DNA from: an uncultured Thermomicrobia bacterium
Lineage (GTDB): Bacteria > Chloroflexota > Chloroflexia > Thermomicrobiales > JALYUS01
Assembly (NCBI GenBank): GCA_937968015.1
Contig: CALBSO010000023.1
Coordinates: 1 to 64,000 of the forward strand
Direction of reading: 5' to 3'
Length of the DNA: 64,000 bases
Shown here: positions 26,515 to 34,946 of the stretch, one piece after another
Layout: every line of letters starts with the position of its first letter
Position numbering within the stretch: position 1 is the first letter of the stretch
Notes under the pieces: model-generated
Databases searched by the model: none
What the model was told of the DNA's origin: nothing
What the model saw: only the letters and a program-made list of their open reading frames with translations
Made by a program: the position numbers and the translations under genes

Positions 26515-26760
26515 GGCACTCGCTCAATCAACTCATGCATCGGCGTGAGGTCGTGCAAACTCGCGGACAGGAGATCGAAGGCGACCGGGATGCCCGCCGG
26601 GGTGCAAACAAGATACGGTCGCCAACCAAAGAACTTCTCCTCCTTCGCCGCGCAGTAGCCGTAATATTCGTCTCCCCGCACCTTGCGGCAGCGCGGCGCG
26701 CACTCGGTCGCAGACCGGCAGGGGCAGGCTGTCCACGACGAACACCTGCCCGGTGGCGAA
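26515..26760 (-). pseudogene. IS982-like transposase remnant
   Basis: A mid-portion of a DDE_Tnp_1 transposase of the IS982 type is recognisable on the minus strand: VFVVDSLPLPVCDRVRA (first catalytic Asp region), then in a different frame CRKVRGDEYYGYCAAKEE and GIPVAFDLLSASLHDLTPM (the conserved 'G.P..F.LA.A..HD'). One frameshift lies between the two blocks. N- and C-terminal parts are missing and no terminal repeats are seen, so this is an old fragment. Confidence 0.7.
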
Positions 26761-26932
26761 GACTGCTCACTTTCCCCTCGGCAGCGAGCGCTCACTTCGT
26801 GCGCTGATCGCGCAGAAGTGCCGCTCGCTTACCCCGCGCGTGAATAGCGCGGCGCACACCGAGTGCGCCGCGCTGTGTCGACTTGCTTTCACCTGTCGCC
26901 GTGATCGCGACGAGAGACGAATCGCATGGCGC

Positions 26933-26976
26933 TTGACAAGGTTCACGTTCGCCAGTACATTTAGAACGTACGTTCT
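26933..26976 (+). promoter_or_regulatory. Promoter with overlapping palindromic operator
   Basis: TTGACA (26933-26938) and TACATT (26956-26961) are 17 bases apart. The perfect 14-bp palindrome AGAACGTACGTTCT (26963-26976) covers the expected transcription start, as a repressor operator would. It lies about 70 bases before the BNR-repeat gene. No regulator gene is adjacent in the window. Confidence 0.7.
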
Positions 26977-27044
26977 GGACGGGCGCGCATTGATGCGCGC
27001 CGACTTCCCGGTCGGTTTGACAGAAACGCAGAAAGGGGTGAGCG

Positions 27045-28157
27045 ATGAGCGGGGTGCGAGTTCTGGTCGGCACGCGCAAGGGCGCGTTCATCTTGACATC
27101 GGACGGCAGGCGAGCGGAGTGGGACATCACGGGCCCTCATTTTGCGGGCTGGGAAGTCTACCATCTCAAGGGATCGCCCGTTGACCCGAACCGGCTCTAT
27201 GCATCGCAGTCCAGCGGCTGGTTCGGGCAGATGATCCAGCGCTCCGACGATGGCGGCAGGACGTGGGAGCCGGTCAGTAACCAGTTCACGTACGACGGCG
27301 CCCCCGGCACGCACCAGTGGTACGACGGCACGCAGCATCCGTGGGAATTCGCGCGCGTCTGGCATCTCGAACCGTCGCTGACCGACCCGGAGACCGTCTA
27401 CGCCGGGGTGGAAGACGCGGCATTGTTCCGCTCGGCCGATGGCGGGCAGACGTGGCAGGAACTCTCCGGACTGCGCGAGGCCTCGGGGCATCTCTGGCAA
27501 CCGGGTGCCGGTGGGATGTGCCTGCACACGATCGTGCTCGATCCGCGCCATGCCGGGCGGATCTTCGTCGCCATCTCCGCCGCGGGCGTGTTCCGCACCG
27601 ACGATGGCGGCACGACGTGGCGGCCGGTGAATCGCGGCCTGCGATCCGACTACATCCCTGACCCGGTTGCCGACATCGGCCACTGCGTCCACAGCGTCGC
27701 CATGCACCCGTCGCGTCCGGACGTGCTCTTCATGCAGAAGCATTGGGACATCATGCGCAGCGACGACGCCGGCGATTCGTGGCACGAGGTGAGCGGGAAT
27801 CTGCCGAGCGATTTCGGCTTCCCGATCGCCGTCCACGCGCACGAGCCGGAGACGATCTACGTCGTGCCGATCACGAGCGACTCCGAGCATTACCCGCCCG
27901 ACGCGAAACTGCGCGTCTACCGCAGCCGGACAGGCGGCGATGAATGGGAAGCGCTCACGGACGGCCTGCCACAAAGCGACTGCTACGTCAATGTATTGCG
28001 CGACGCGCTGGCGGTGGACACACTCGATGCGTGCGGCGTGTACTTCGGCACCACGGGCGGGCAGGTCTACGCATCCGCCGACGCCGGAGACAGCTGGGCC
28101 GCCATCGTGCGCGACCTTCCGGCCGTGTTGTCCGTCGAAGTGCAGACGCTGCCATGA
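27045..28157 (+). CDS. BNR/Asp-box repeat beta-propeller protein (sialidase-like fold)
   Basis: A 370-aa protein with at least five Asp-box (BNR) repeats: SDDGGRTW, SADGGQTW, TDDGGTTW, SDDAGDSW and SADAGDSW, each at a propeller-blade turn. It has no signal peptide and lacks the sialidase FRIP/Arg triad as far as I can see, so a cytoplasmic propeller of unknown activity is more likely than a true sialidase. AAAGGGG precedes ATG 27045. Its stop overlaps the start of a MoaD/ThiS-like gene (ATGA), so the two are translationally coupled. Confidence 0.8.
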   Translation: MSGVRVLVGTRKGAFILTSDGRRAEWDITGPHFAGWEVYHLKGSPVDPNRLYASQSSGWFGQMIQRSDDGGRTWEPVSNQFTYDGAPGTHQWYDGTQHPWEFARVWHLEPSLTDPETVYAGVEDAALFRSADGGQTWQELSGLREASGHLWQPGAGGMCLHTIVLDPRHAGRIFVAISAAGVFRTDDGGTTWRPVNRGLRSDYIPDPVADIGHCVHSVAMHPSRPDVLFMQKHWDIMRSDDAGDSWHEVSGNLPSDFGFPIAVHAHEPETIYVVPITSDSEHYPPDAKLRVYRSRTGGDEWEALTDGLPQSDCYVNVLRDALAVDTLDACGVYFGTTGGQVYASADAGDSWAAIVRDLPAVLSVEVQTLP

Positions 28158-28450
28158 TCCGCGTCGAGCTCCCACCCCACCTGCGGATCCTGGCGCGCGT
28201 CGCCGGAGAGGTAGAACTGCACGTTGAGGGGTCGGTGACGCAGCGCTCGGTCCTCGACGCACTCGAGGCCGCCTATCCGATGCTGCGCGGGACGATCCGC
28301 GACCACGTCACGCAGCAGCGCCGACCATTCTTGCGGTTCTTCGCCTGCGCGCAGGACCTGTCCCACGAGTCGCCGGACGCGCCGCTCCCCGACGCGGTCG
28401 CGATGGGGATCGAGCCGTTTCTGGTCATGGGGGCCATAGCGGGCGGCTAG
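28154..28450 (+). CDS. MoaD/ThiS-family ubiquitin-like protein ending in Gly-Gly
   Basis: A 98-aa beta-grasp protein: IRVELPPHLRILA at the start, SVLDALEAAYPML in the helix region, and the C-terminus VMGAIAGG. The terminal Gly-Gly is what an E1-like enzyme adenylates for thiocarboxylate formation or conjugation. No E1-like (MoeB/ThiF) or MPT synthase large subunit gene is nearby. Its coupling to the propeller gene suggests that the propeller is its partner or target rather than molybdopterin synthesis. ATG 28154 overlaps the upstream stop. Confidence 0.85.
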   Translation: MIRVELPPHLRILARVAGEVELHVEGSVTQRSVLDALEAAYPMLRGTIRDHVTQQRRPFLRFFACAQDLSHESPDAPLPDAVAMGIEPFLVMGAIAGG

Positions 28451-28580
28451 CGAGGAGAGAAGAGCGGTAATCACCAGAAATATCTCCCGCGCCTCATCCG
28501 CTTTCGGCGAACAAGATCGGCAACGGCTGTCCCATAGATTTTGCATGGTGATTGACACCGAGACCGTTGTGACAGGATGA

Positions 28581-28603
28581 GGGCAGGTCCGAATGGCCTG
28601 CCC
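28581..28603. terminator. Hairpin between convergent genes
   Basis: GGGCAGG (28581-28587) pairs with CCTGCCC (28597-28603) over a 9-base loop, between the convergent MoaD-like and gamma-glutamyltransferase genes. A shared bidirectional terminator is plausible. Confidence 0.4.
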
Positions 28604-28635
28604 CGCTCTATCTCGATGTGCTGACCCCGGAGCGA

Positions 28636-30333
28636 TCAGCGACCCGCGGCGATGCCGGCGCCACCGAACGGATCCGCGCCGCCGTAGCGCAGCCCCGTCG
28701 CGGGATCAACCGTCACGCCGGTTGGGCTGGCGAAGCCGCGTGGCGAGAACGAAACTTCCACATCCATCACGTTGTGCCCCATCGCCCGTAGTTTCGCCCG
28801 GGTTGCGGCGGGTACACGATCATCCACGAGCAGTTCCGGCCCCGCGCAATCTATCAATGGCGCGCCACACGCGGCGGCGATATCCAGGTCGAAGTCGATC
28901 GTGTCCAGCGCCATCTGCATGCAGGTGTCCATGATCCGGCGGCCACCCGGCGCGCCGACCGCGAGCACCGGCACGCCGTCCCGCACCGCGATCACGTGTG
29001 CCATGCTCGATGCCGGGCGCTTCCCCGGTCGGATCTCATTCGGCCCACCGGGAACCGGATCGAAGAGGTTCATGTTGTCATTGAGGAGTACACCCGTCCC
29101 CGGCACTGTCACCGCCGAGCCAAAGATCAGCGTCAGCGTCTGTGTCAGCGAGACCATGTTGCCGTCCCGGTCCACGACGGAGAGATGCGTCGTGCAGCCG
29201 CCATCCGCCGGAACTTCGACGCGCTGCTCGACGCGCCCGCGCGTAATCCCCTCGCCAGGCTTCGGTTGCGAGGCATGGTGCGGATCAATCTCCACCCGGC
29301 GGTGCGCCGCGTACTCCTTGGAGGTGAGCATCTGCCAGTCAACATCGTTAAAATCCGGATCGCCGACGTAGGCGAAGCGATCCGCATAGCCACGGCGGCT
29401 CGCCTCAGCGATCTGATGGAGTGTCGTCGCGGTATTGCAACCGGTGGCGCGGAGGTCGAACCCATCGAGGATATTGAAAGCCTCACCGATCGTGACGCCC
29501 CCCGCCTGGTGGGGAAGGAGGACAAGTTCGACATCGCGATAGTTGAGTACGAGCGGGTCCGCAATGGTTGGGGCGTACCGCGCGAGATCGTCGGTGGTCA
29601 GGATGCCGCCGAGTTTGTCCATATGCGCCGCGATTCGTTCGGCGGTCTCACCCCGATAGAAGCCCTCCGCTCCTTGTTTGGCGATGCGCCGTAGCGTATT
29701 GGCGAGGTCAGGTTGCGCGATGCGCGGGAGCGGCTTGCCGAAGAGCGGTGCGGGTGCGATGCCATCGCGGAGGAAGATGCGCGCGGTCTCCGCGTCCCGC
29801 TTGATGATTGGCTGCTGTGAGGCGAGGAGCATCCCGCAGTACCAATCCACCGGGAAGCCCTGCTCCGCGAAGTCAATTGCAGGAGCGATCGCCTCGCCGA
29901 TCTCCTTTGTGCCGAACCGCTCCAGCGCGAGCGCCATCCCGGCGACCATCCCGGGCACGGCGACGGAGCGCGGCCCGTACGCATTCGCCTCATCCTTGAT
30001 GCCCGTGAAGCCGACAGCATCCGCTCGCGCGCCCTCGGTCAATTCGTACATGTCCGGTTTCGCGGCCTGTGGCGCGCGACTGAAGTAGTCAATGACGTGG
30101 CGCTCGCCGCCCGCCATCTGAATCGTCATGAAGCCGCCGCCACCGATGCCGCTCATCCACGGTTCAATGACGCCGATCGCGAAGGCCGCCGTCACCGCCG
30201 CGTCTACCGCATTGCCTCCCCGATCGAGGATGTCGAGCGCCGCTTCTACGGCCCATGGATGCTTCGCGGCAACCATGGCGTTCCGGGACACCGCGAGATC
30301 GCGGGAGAGACGGAGTGTCGTCCGTGCATTCAT
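28636..30333 (-). CDS. ggt: Gamma-glutamyltransferase family protein
   Basis: An Ntn-hydrolase that cleaves gamma-glutamyl amides such as glutathione; the precursor self-cleaves to expose a Thr. The protein is 565 aa from ATG 30333 (AAAGGA upstream). The nucleophile is Thr381 in GGCTTHLSVVD, with the downstream GSAVTVPGTGVLLNDNM-type oxyanion region and GAPGGRRI present. No signal peptide is visible, unlike the periplasmic E. coli enzyme, so it may act in the cytoplasm on imported substrate. It is last in the 11-gene minus-strand cluster headed by the GntR regulator. Confidence 0.9.
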   Translation of the reverse strand: MNARTTLRLSRDLAVSRNAMVAAKHPWAVEAALDILDRGGNAVDAAVTAAFAIGVIEPWMSGIGGGGFMTIQMAGGERHVIDYFSRAPQAAKPDMYELTEGARADAVGFTGIKDEANAYGPRSVAVPGMVAGMALALERFGTKEIGEAIAPAIDFAEQGFPVDWYCGMLLASQQPIIKRDAETARIFLRDGIAPAPLFGKPLPRIAQPDLANTLRRIAKQGAEGFYRGETAERIAAHMDKLGGILTTDDLARYAPTIADPLVLNYRDVELVLLPHQAGGVTIGEAFNILDGFDLRATGCNTATTLHQIAEASRRGYADRFAYVGDPDFNDVDWQMLTSKEYAAHRRVEIDPHHASQPKPGEGITRGRVEQRVEVPADGGCTTHLSVVDRDGNMVSLTQTLTLIFGSAVTVPGTGVLLNDNMNLFDPVPGGPNEIRPGKRPASSMAHVIAVRDGVPVLAVGAPGGRRIMDTCMQMALDTIDFDLDIAAACGAPLIDCAGPELLVDDRVPAATRAKLRAMGHNVMDVEVSFSPRGFASPTGVTVDPATGLRYGGADPFGGAGIAAGR

Positions 30334-30346
30334 CAGTTCGTTCCTT

Positions 30347-31168
30347 TCAGCGGGCCGGCTGGTGTGCCCAATCGGCATTTGCCGTCACCGTGTCGTAGTG
30401 CTTAATGAAAGCGGCGGCGAAGCCGACGATCCGCTCGATCCAAATCCGGCCGCGCTCCGCGGAGGACTCGCGCTGGCTGCCCGTCACGCCATTCGGCGCG
30501 ACTTCGTCGCTGTCGAGGTAGACCGTCCCGCTCACCGACTGGCCGGGCACGGTAATTTTGCTGTAATTCTGCACTTGCCACCCCGCGAACGGCTGATAGC
30601 CACCCGCCTCCATCCGCTCGCGCACGACGTCGTCAGGGAACATCGCCATCATCGCGGAGGTCTCCGGTTCGGCGCCGTGGCCATATGCGGTCGCTGCGTC
30701 CTCATAGGTGTCCCGCATCAGGCCATAACCGAGATTCCAGGGATAAATGCTGCCGATGACGATACCGTGCGCCGCCTTCAGTTCCCGCGCCACCTGCTCG
30801 CAGACCGGTTCGTTGCCGCCGTGGTTATCCACGAAGATGAACCGGCGAAATCCTTGCGCGAGGAGCGATTGGCAGACATCGCGGATGACGTTCGCCAGCG
30901 TCTCCTGCCGCACGGGGATCGTGCCGGCGAACTTGCGGAAGACCGCCGAGCAGCCATAGTTGATGCCCGGCAGGACGTAGGCGTCCGTTTGCTCGGCGGC
31001 GTGGAGCGCCACGTACTCGGCGACCATGTTGTCCGCATTGACCGGCAGATGCGGCCCGTGCTGCTCGATGGTGCCAATCGGCAGGAGCAGTACCGGATTC
31101 CGCGGCACGATCTCCGCCACTTCCGCCCAACTCATCCGGCCGAGTTCCACCGTGCGCCGCTGTGCCAT
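30347..31168 (-). CDS. Creatininase-family amidohydrolase
   Basis: A metal-dependent cyclic-amide hydrolase of 273 aa. Family motifs are clear: LLPIGTIEQHGPHLPVNAD (Glu and His metal ligands), FVDNHGGNEP, and GHGAEPETSAM (GHAGExETS-type). The family includes creatininase, formamide hydrolases of riboflavin and mycofactocin pathways; substrate is not defined here. It lies 13 bases upstream of ggt and 77 downstream of the permease, consistent with a role in breaking down what the two neighbouring importers bring in. Confidence 0.88.
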   Translation of the reverse strand: MAQRRTVELGRMSWAEVAEIVPRNPVLLLPIGTIEQHGPHLPVNADNMVAEYVALHAAEQTDAYVLPGINYGCSAVFRKFAGTIPVRQETLANVIRDVCQSLLAQGFRRFIFVDNHGGNEPVCEQVARELKAAHGIVIGSIYPWNLGYGLMRDTYEDAATAYGHGAEPETSAMMAMFPDDVVRERMEAGGYQPFAGWQVQNYSKITVPGQSVSGTVYLDSDEVAPNGVTGSQRESSAERGRIWIERIVGFAAAFIKHYDTVTANADWAHQPAR

Positions 31169-31245
31169 GTGATGTTCCTTTCCCTGTGTGTATCAACGAC
31201 CAAGAACGCTGTCTGTCACTGAGAGTCGTCGGTTTTGCAAAGGTC

Positions 31246-32151
31246 TTATCCCGTTCCCCGCAGGCGGGGATCGAGCACATCACGCAACCCATCACCGAGC
31301 GTATTGAGGGCCATAATCGTCAGCCCCACCGCAGCGGCGGGTGCGATCAATAAGACCGTGTTCGTCTCCATGAAATCGCGCGCGGCGGCAACCATGTTGC
31401 CCCACGACGGCGTCGGTGGCTGCGCGCCTAGCCCGAGGAAGGAGAGCCCCGCCTCCACGAGAATCGCGAAGCCGAGGCTGAGAGAGATCTGCACGAGAAT
31501 CGGAGCCAGCACATTGGGCAGCACCGCCGTGCGGATGATGTATGGGTCGCGTGCGCCGATCACTCGCGCTGCTTGGATGAATTCCGCCTCCCGAACTGAG
31601 AGTGTCGTGCCATAGACAATGCGAACGAACCGCGGGATATAGACGACCGCAATGACGATGATGATGTTGCGGATGCTCGGCCCGAGTACCGACACAATCG
31701 CGATCGCGAGGATGATCGTCGGGAAACTGAGCAGCACCTCCATCGCGCGCATAATGATCGTCTCAACCCAGCCCCGGTAATACCCGGCGACAAGCCCGAG
31801 CCAGACGCCTGCGAAGGTGGCAATGACGACCGAGGCTGCCGCGACGCCGAGCGAGATGCGCCCCGCGTAGAGTAGCCGACTGAGGACATCGCGCCCGAAA
31901 TCGTCCGTGCCGAGGAAATATGCGCGACCCGGTTGGAGGAGCGGCTTTGCCAGTTGCGCCGCCGGATCGTGGGGCGCGATCAGGGGCGCTCCGATGGCGA
32001 CCGCGCCGATCAGGATGAGGAAGACGCCGCAGACCGTGACCCGTGGGTTCCGCAGTGCGCGGGAGAGCATTGTATTCCGATCTCGCGTCCGCGCCGACGC
32101 CATTTCGCTGTTCAGGCGATCGTGCAGGACGACTTCTTCTCGTGCAGCCAT
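31246..32151 (-). CDS. Peptide/nickel-type ABC importer permease (DppC-like)
   Basis: Membrane subunit of the third importer, 301 aa. OppC_N with FLGTDDFGRDVLSR, BPD_transp_1 domain with EFIQAARVIGARDP, C-terminal GDGLRDVLDPRLRGTG are visible. The start at 32151 (MAAREEVV) is preceded by AGGAG; in-frame upstream codons overlap the previous gene and look non-coding. No ATPases adjoin. Confidence 0.9.
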   Translation of the reverse strand: MAAREEVVLHDRLNSEMASARTRDRNTMLSRALRNPRVTVCGVFLILIGAVAIGAPLIAPHDPAAQLAKPLLQPGRAYFLGTDDFGRDVLSRLLYAGRISLGVAAASVVIATFAGVWLGLVAGYYRGWVETIIMRAMEVLLSFPTIILAIAIVSVLGPSIRNIIIVIAVVYIPRFVRIVYGTTLSVREAEFIQAARVIGARDPYIIRTAVLPNVLAPILVQISLSLGFAILVEAGLSFLGLGAQPPTPSWGNMVAAARDFMETNTVLLIAPAAAVGLTIMALNTLGDGLRDVLDPRLRGTG

Positions 32152-32161
32152 GGGCGCGCTC

Positions 32162-33106
32162 CTATTCGTGCCGGATGCGGGGGTCGAGCACGCCGTAGGC
32201 GAGATCAACGAGCAAGTTAATCAGGATAGTCAGCACGGCGATCACGAGCACAACCCCCTGCACGACAGGATAGTCCCGCGAGCGGACGCCGGAGAGCAGT
32301 AGTGAACTGAGGCCCGGCCATCCGTAGATCGTCTCCACGATCACCGTCCCGCCGAGCAAGGATGCCAGCTCCAGCCCGGTAACGCTGACCACCGGATTGA
32401 CCGCGTTCCGCAGCGCGTGCCGCAGGAGAATAACCCGCTCCCCGAGACCCTTCGCGCGGGCGGTACGAATGTAGTCCTGCCGGATCACTTCGAGCATCGC
32501 CGAGCGCGTCATCCGCAGGATAACAGCGGTTGTGGACGCGGCGAGCGTCACCACCGGCAAGACAAGCAACGTGATATGCTGCCCCGGATTCTCCTGCCAC
32601 GAGACGAACTGGCTCGGTGGCAACCAGTGGAGTTTCAAGGCGAAGATCAGCAGCAGGACGCTCCCGACGACGAAACTGGGCAGCGACAATCCCAGCATCG
32701 CCGCGCTACTGAGCGTGTAATCCTCCGTGCGGTTGGCCCGGAGCGCGGCGATGATCCCCAGCGGGATGCCGACGAGGAGCGAGATGAACGTGGAAAGGAC
32801 GATCAATTCGATCGTGTTGCCGATCCGCTGCCGCACATCCGTCAGCACCGGTCGGCCGCTGAGAATTGAGGCGCCGAAATCACCGCGCACGATGTGCCCC
32901 ATCCATCGCCCATATTGGATCAGCAGCGGGCGGTCGAGGCCCAACTGATGACGCACCGTCGCCACCTGCTCCCCCGTCGCGTTCTCGCCGAGAACGGCTC
33001 GTGCCGGATCGCCCGGCACGAGCCGGAGCAGAAGGAAAACGATCGTTGCCACGCAGAAAACCTGCACGACGAGGTAGATTATCCGGCGCGCAAGATAGCG
33101 TCCCAT
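32162..33106 (-). CDS. Peptide/nickel-type ABC importer permease (DppB-like)
   Basis: Partner permease, 314 aa, with TM1 at residues 10-30, RLVPGDPAR, an ATPase-contact loop (QDYIRTARAKGLGER) and the C-terminal LDPRIRHE. It is separated from its binding-protein gene (stop at 33197) by 90 bases filled with a heptamer array and a 20-bp perfect inverted repeat, which may lower expression of the permeases relative to the binding protein. Confidence 0.9.
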   Translation of the reverse strand: MGRYLARRIIYLVVQVFCVATIVFLLLRLVPGDPARAVLGENATGEQVATVRHQLGLDRPLLIQYGRWMGHIVRGDFGASILSGRPVLTDVRQRIGNTIELIVLSTFISLLVGIPLGIIAALRANRTEDYTLSSAAMLGLSLPSFVVGSVLLLIFALKLHWLPPSQFVSWQENPGQHITLLVLPVVTLAASTTAVILRMTRSAMLEVIRQDYIRTARAKGLGERVILLRHALRNAVNPVVSVTGLELASLLGGTVIVETIYGWPGLSSLLLSGVRSRDYPVVQGVVLVIAVLTILINLLVDLAYGVLDPRIRHE

Positions 33107-33127
33107 CTGTCGCTGTGCTCCTCAACG

Positions 33128-33187
33128 GGTTCGAGGTGCGGAGTTCGAAGAAGATCACGCACCACTCCGAACTCCGCACCTCGAACC
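33128..33187 (-). repeat. Heptamer array (TTCGAGG) with perfect 20-bp inverted repeat
   Basis: On the minus strand the binding-protein stop TAG (33199-33197) runs straight into AGGG-TTCGAGG-TTCGAGG-TGCGGAG-TTCGGAG. The 20 bases at 33168-33187 are the exact reverse complement of 33128-33147, with a 20-base loop. The resulting mRNA hairpin sits between the binding protein and permease genes and ends about 20 bases before the permease start, the position of stabilising or attenuating hairpins such as those after malE. Confidence 0.85.
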
Positions 33188-33196
33188 TCGAACCCT

Positions 33197-34912
33197 CTAC
33201 TTATCCAGCCACGTCTCGCGGAGCGTAATCTGCGTCCAACTGCCCGCCGCGAGGTGCGTATAGCCCTTCACATACTTCTGCATCGCCTCGCCCTGCTCGC
33301 GCCGGATCAGGTACGTCCACGGCACCAGATCGAGCACGCGCTTCTCCACATTGTGATAAATCTCGCCGCGTAGCGCTGGGTCGAGCGTTTGCCGCCCCTG
33401 AAGGAGCCACTGATCAATCTGGTCGTCCTTGAAGTGAATCTGCTTCGCGAAGAAGCCCGTGCTGCCGACATAGCGTGTGAGAAAGTCCGGGTCGTTGAAC
33501 GCCGGCGCGGACCCCCAAATATGGACGGCGTAGGTCCCTGCTTTCACGGTGTCATTGAATGGCAGCCATTCCTGCTGCACGAGGTTCACGTTGATGTTTG
33601 CGTTCTTCAACTCCGCCTGGGCGGCAAGGGCGGGGCGCTGGATAACGGAGTAACTCGACGTGGTGAGCACATCGGTGTTGAATGTCGGCATGCCGGCGGC
33701 CTGCAGCAATTGCTTGGACTTGTCGTAGTTCGGCTTGTACGTGCCTTCGAGGTCCGGCGAGTACCCGACCCACCCCTGCGGGATGATGCCGCCCGTGATC
33801 GGCGCGCCGTGACCGCTGAAGGCGACATCCACCATCTTCTGCCGGTCCATGCCGTACGCGAATGCCTGCCGGATGCGGACGTCGTCCACCGGCTTCTTGT
33901 CCACAATGAAGGCGAGCCAGCCGAAGCCGAGTACTTTGTCGGACTTGAAGACCAGGTCGGGCGACTTCTGGATGATGTCCATCTGGGTATAGGGCACGTA
34001 GTCAATGAAGTCCACGCTGCCGGAGCGGAGGGCGGTCACGCGGGCATTGTCGTCCGCCATCGGCTGGAAGGTGATCCCGTCCAGGTAGGGCAGGTTCGGC
34101 AGGAAGTAGTTGGGGTTGCGCGTGAGCGTGATCGAGACGCCGGGCTTGCGTTCGACGAACTTGAATGGCCCCGTGCCCATCATCGTCGTCTTCGGGTCCG
34201 CGCCACTCGTGATCCACTTCTTCGAGACGATCAGACTACTGGCGTCCGCGATGCCGTAGGGGAGTGTCGCATTGGGTTGCTTGAGGCGGAAGCGGACGAC
34301 ATTGTTGTCCCCCGCCTCGATGGTGTCCACATCCGCGAGGTACGGGGCATTCGAGGCGGCGGTCTTCGGGTCCTTGATGCGTTGGAAGGTGAAGACGACA
34401 TCATCGGGAGTCAGGGTATCGCCATTGTGGAACTGCACGCCCTGGCGGAGTTTGACCTCGAAGGTCTTGGGGTCCGGCCAGCCGAAGGACTCGGCGAGGT
34501 CGCCGACCAGTTGCCCCTGGGTATCGTAGGTAATCAGCGTACTGTAGACCATGATCTTGACATCGCTCGACGCCGCCCCCGTCGAGACGTGTGGCTCAAA
34601 GTTTGAGGGGTCGGTGGAAAGGCCGTAGCGGAGCGTACCGCCTTTTTTCGGCGTCCCTGCGCTGGCATTTGCCGTCGGGCCGCCGCTGACCACGCTCGCC
34701 GCGCTCGCCGTACTGGCCGGGGCGAGCGCCGCGGTTGGCGCGATCGCTCCACTTGCCTGCGGCGTAGTCTTCGCGGCCGGGGTGTTGGTCGCACTCGAAC
34801 TATTCGAGCCACACGCCGAGAGAATCGCGGCCGCAGTCGTCGCCGCGGCGCCGATGAGCAGACTCCGGCGGCGCAATCGCCCGTCCCGGAGAGATTCCAT
34901 ACAATCGTTCAT
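33197..34912 (-). CDS. Family-5 extracellular solute-binding lipoprotein
   Basis: Binding protein of the third importer, 571 aa from ATG 34912. The signal reads RLRRRSLLIG, followed by a hydrophobic stretch and the lipobox LSAC. A linker of about 55 residues of Thr/Ala/Ser/Pro follows, then SBP_bac_5 (LRQGVQFHNGDTLTPDDV near residue 155). It lies 34 bases after the RraA-like gene. The stop codon opens a heptamer/hairpin structure. Confidence 0.9.
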   Translation of the reverse strand: MNDCMESLRDGRLRRRSLLIGAAATTAAAILSACGSNSSSATNTPAAKTTPQASGAIAPTAALAPASTASAASVVSGGPTANASAGTPKKGGTLRYGLSTDPSNFEPHVSTGAASSDVKIMVYSTLITYDTQGQLVGDLAESFGWPDPKTFEVKLRQGVQFHNGDTLTPDDVVFTFQRIKDPKTAASNAPYLADVDTIEAGDNNVVRFRLKQPNATLPYGIADASSLIVSKKWITSGADPKTTMMGTGPFKFVERKPGVSITLTRNPNYFLPNLPYLDGITFQPMADDNARVTALRSGSVDFIDYVPYTQMDIIQKSPDLVFKSDKVLGFGWLAFIVDKKPVDDVRIRQAFAYGMDRQKMVDVAFSGHGAPITGGIIPQGWVGYSPDLEGTYKPNYDKSKQLLQAAGMPTFNTDVLTTSSYSVIQRPALAAQAELKNANINVNLVQQEWLPFNDTVKAGTYAVHIWGSAPAFNDPDFLTRYVGSTGFFAKQIHFKDDQIDQWLLQGRQTLDPALRGEIYHNVEKRVLDLVPWTYLIRREQGEAMQKYVKGYTHLAAGSWTQITLRETWLDK

Positions 34913-34946
34913 GGGATTGATTTCCTTTCGCCGCTCGCGCGGCACG

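Noticed and set aside
27045..28157. True exo-sialidase
   Set aside because: Asp-box repeats alone define the propeller fold; I see no signal peptide, FRIP motif or Arg triad, so sialidase activity is not supported.
28545..28575. TTGACA at 28545 as a promoter
   Set aside because: No acceptable -10 lies 16-18 bases downstream and no plus-strand gene follows; it lies between convergent genes.
33128..33187. tRNA-like GGTTCGA words as a tRNA T-arm
   Set aside because: No acceptor or anticodon arms can be drawn around them; the words are tandem heptamers in a perfect inverted repeat.
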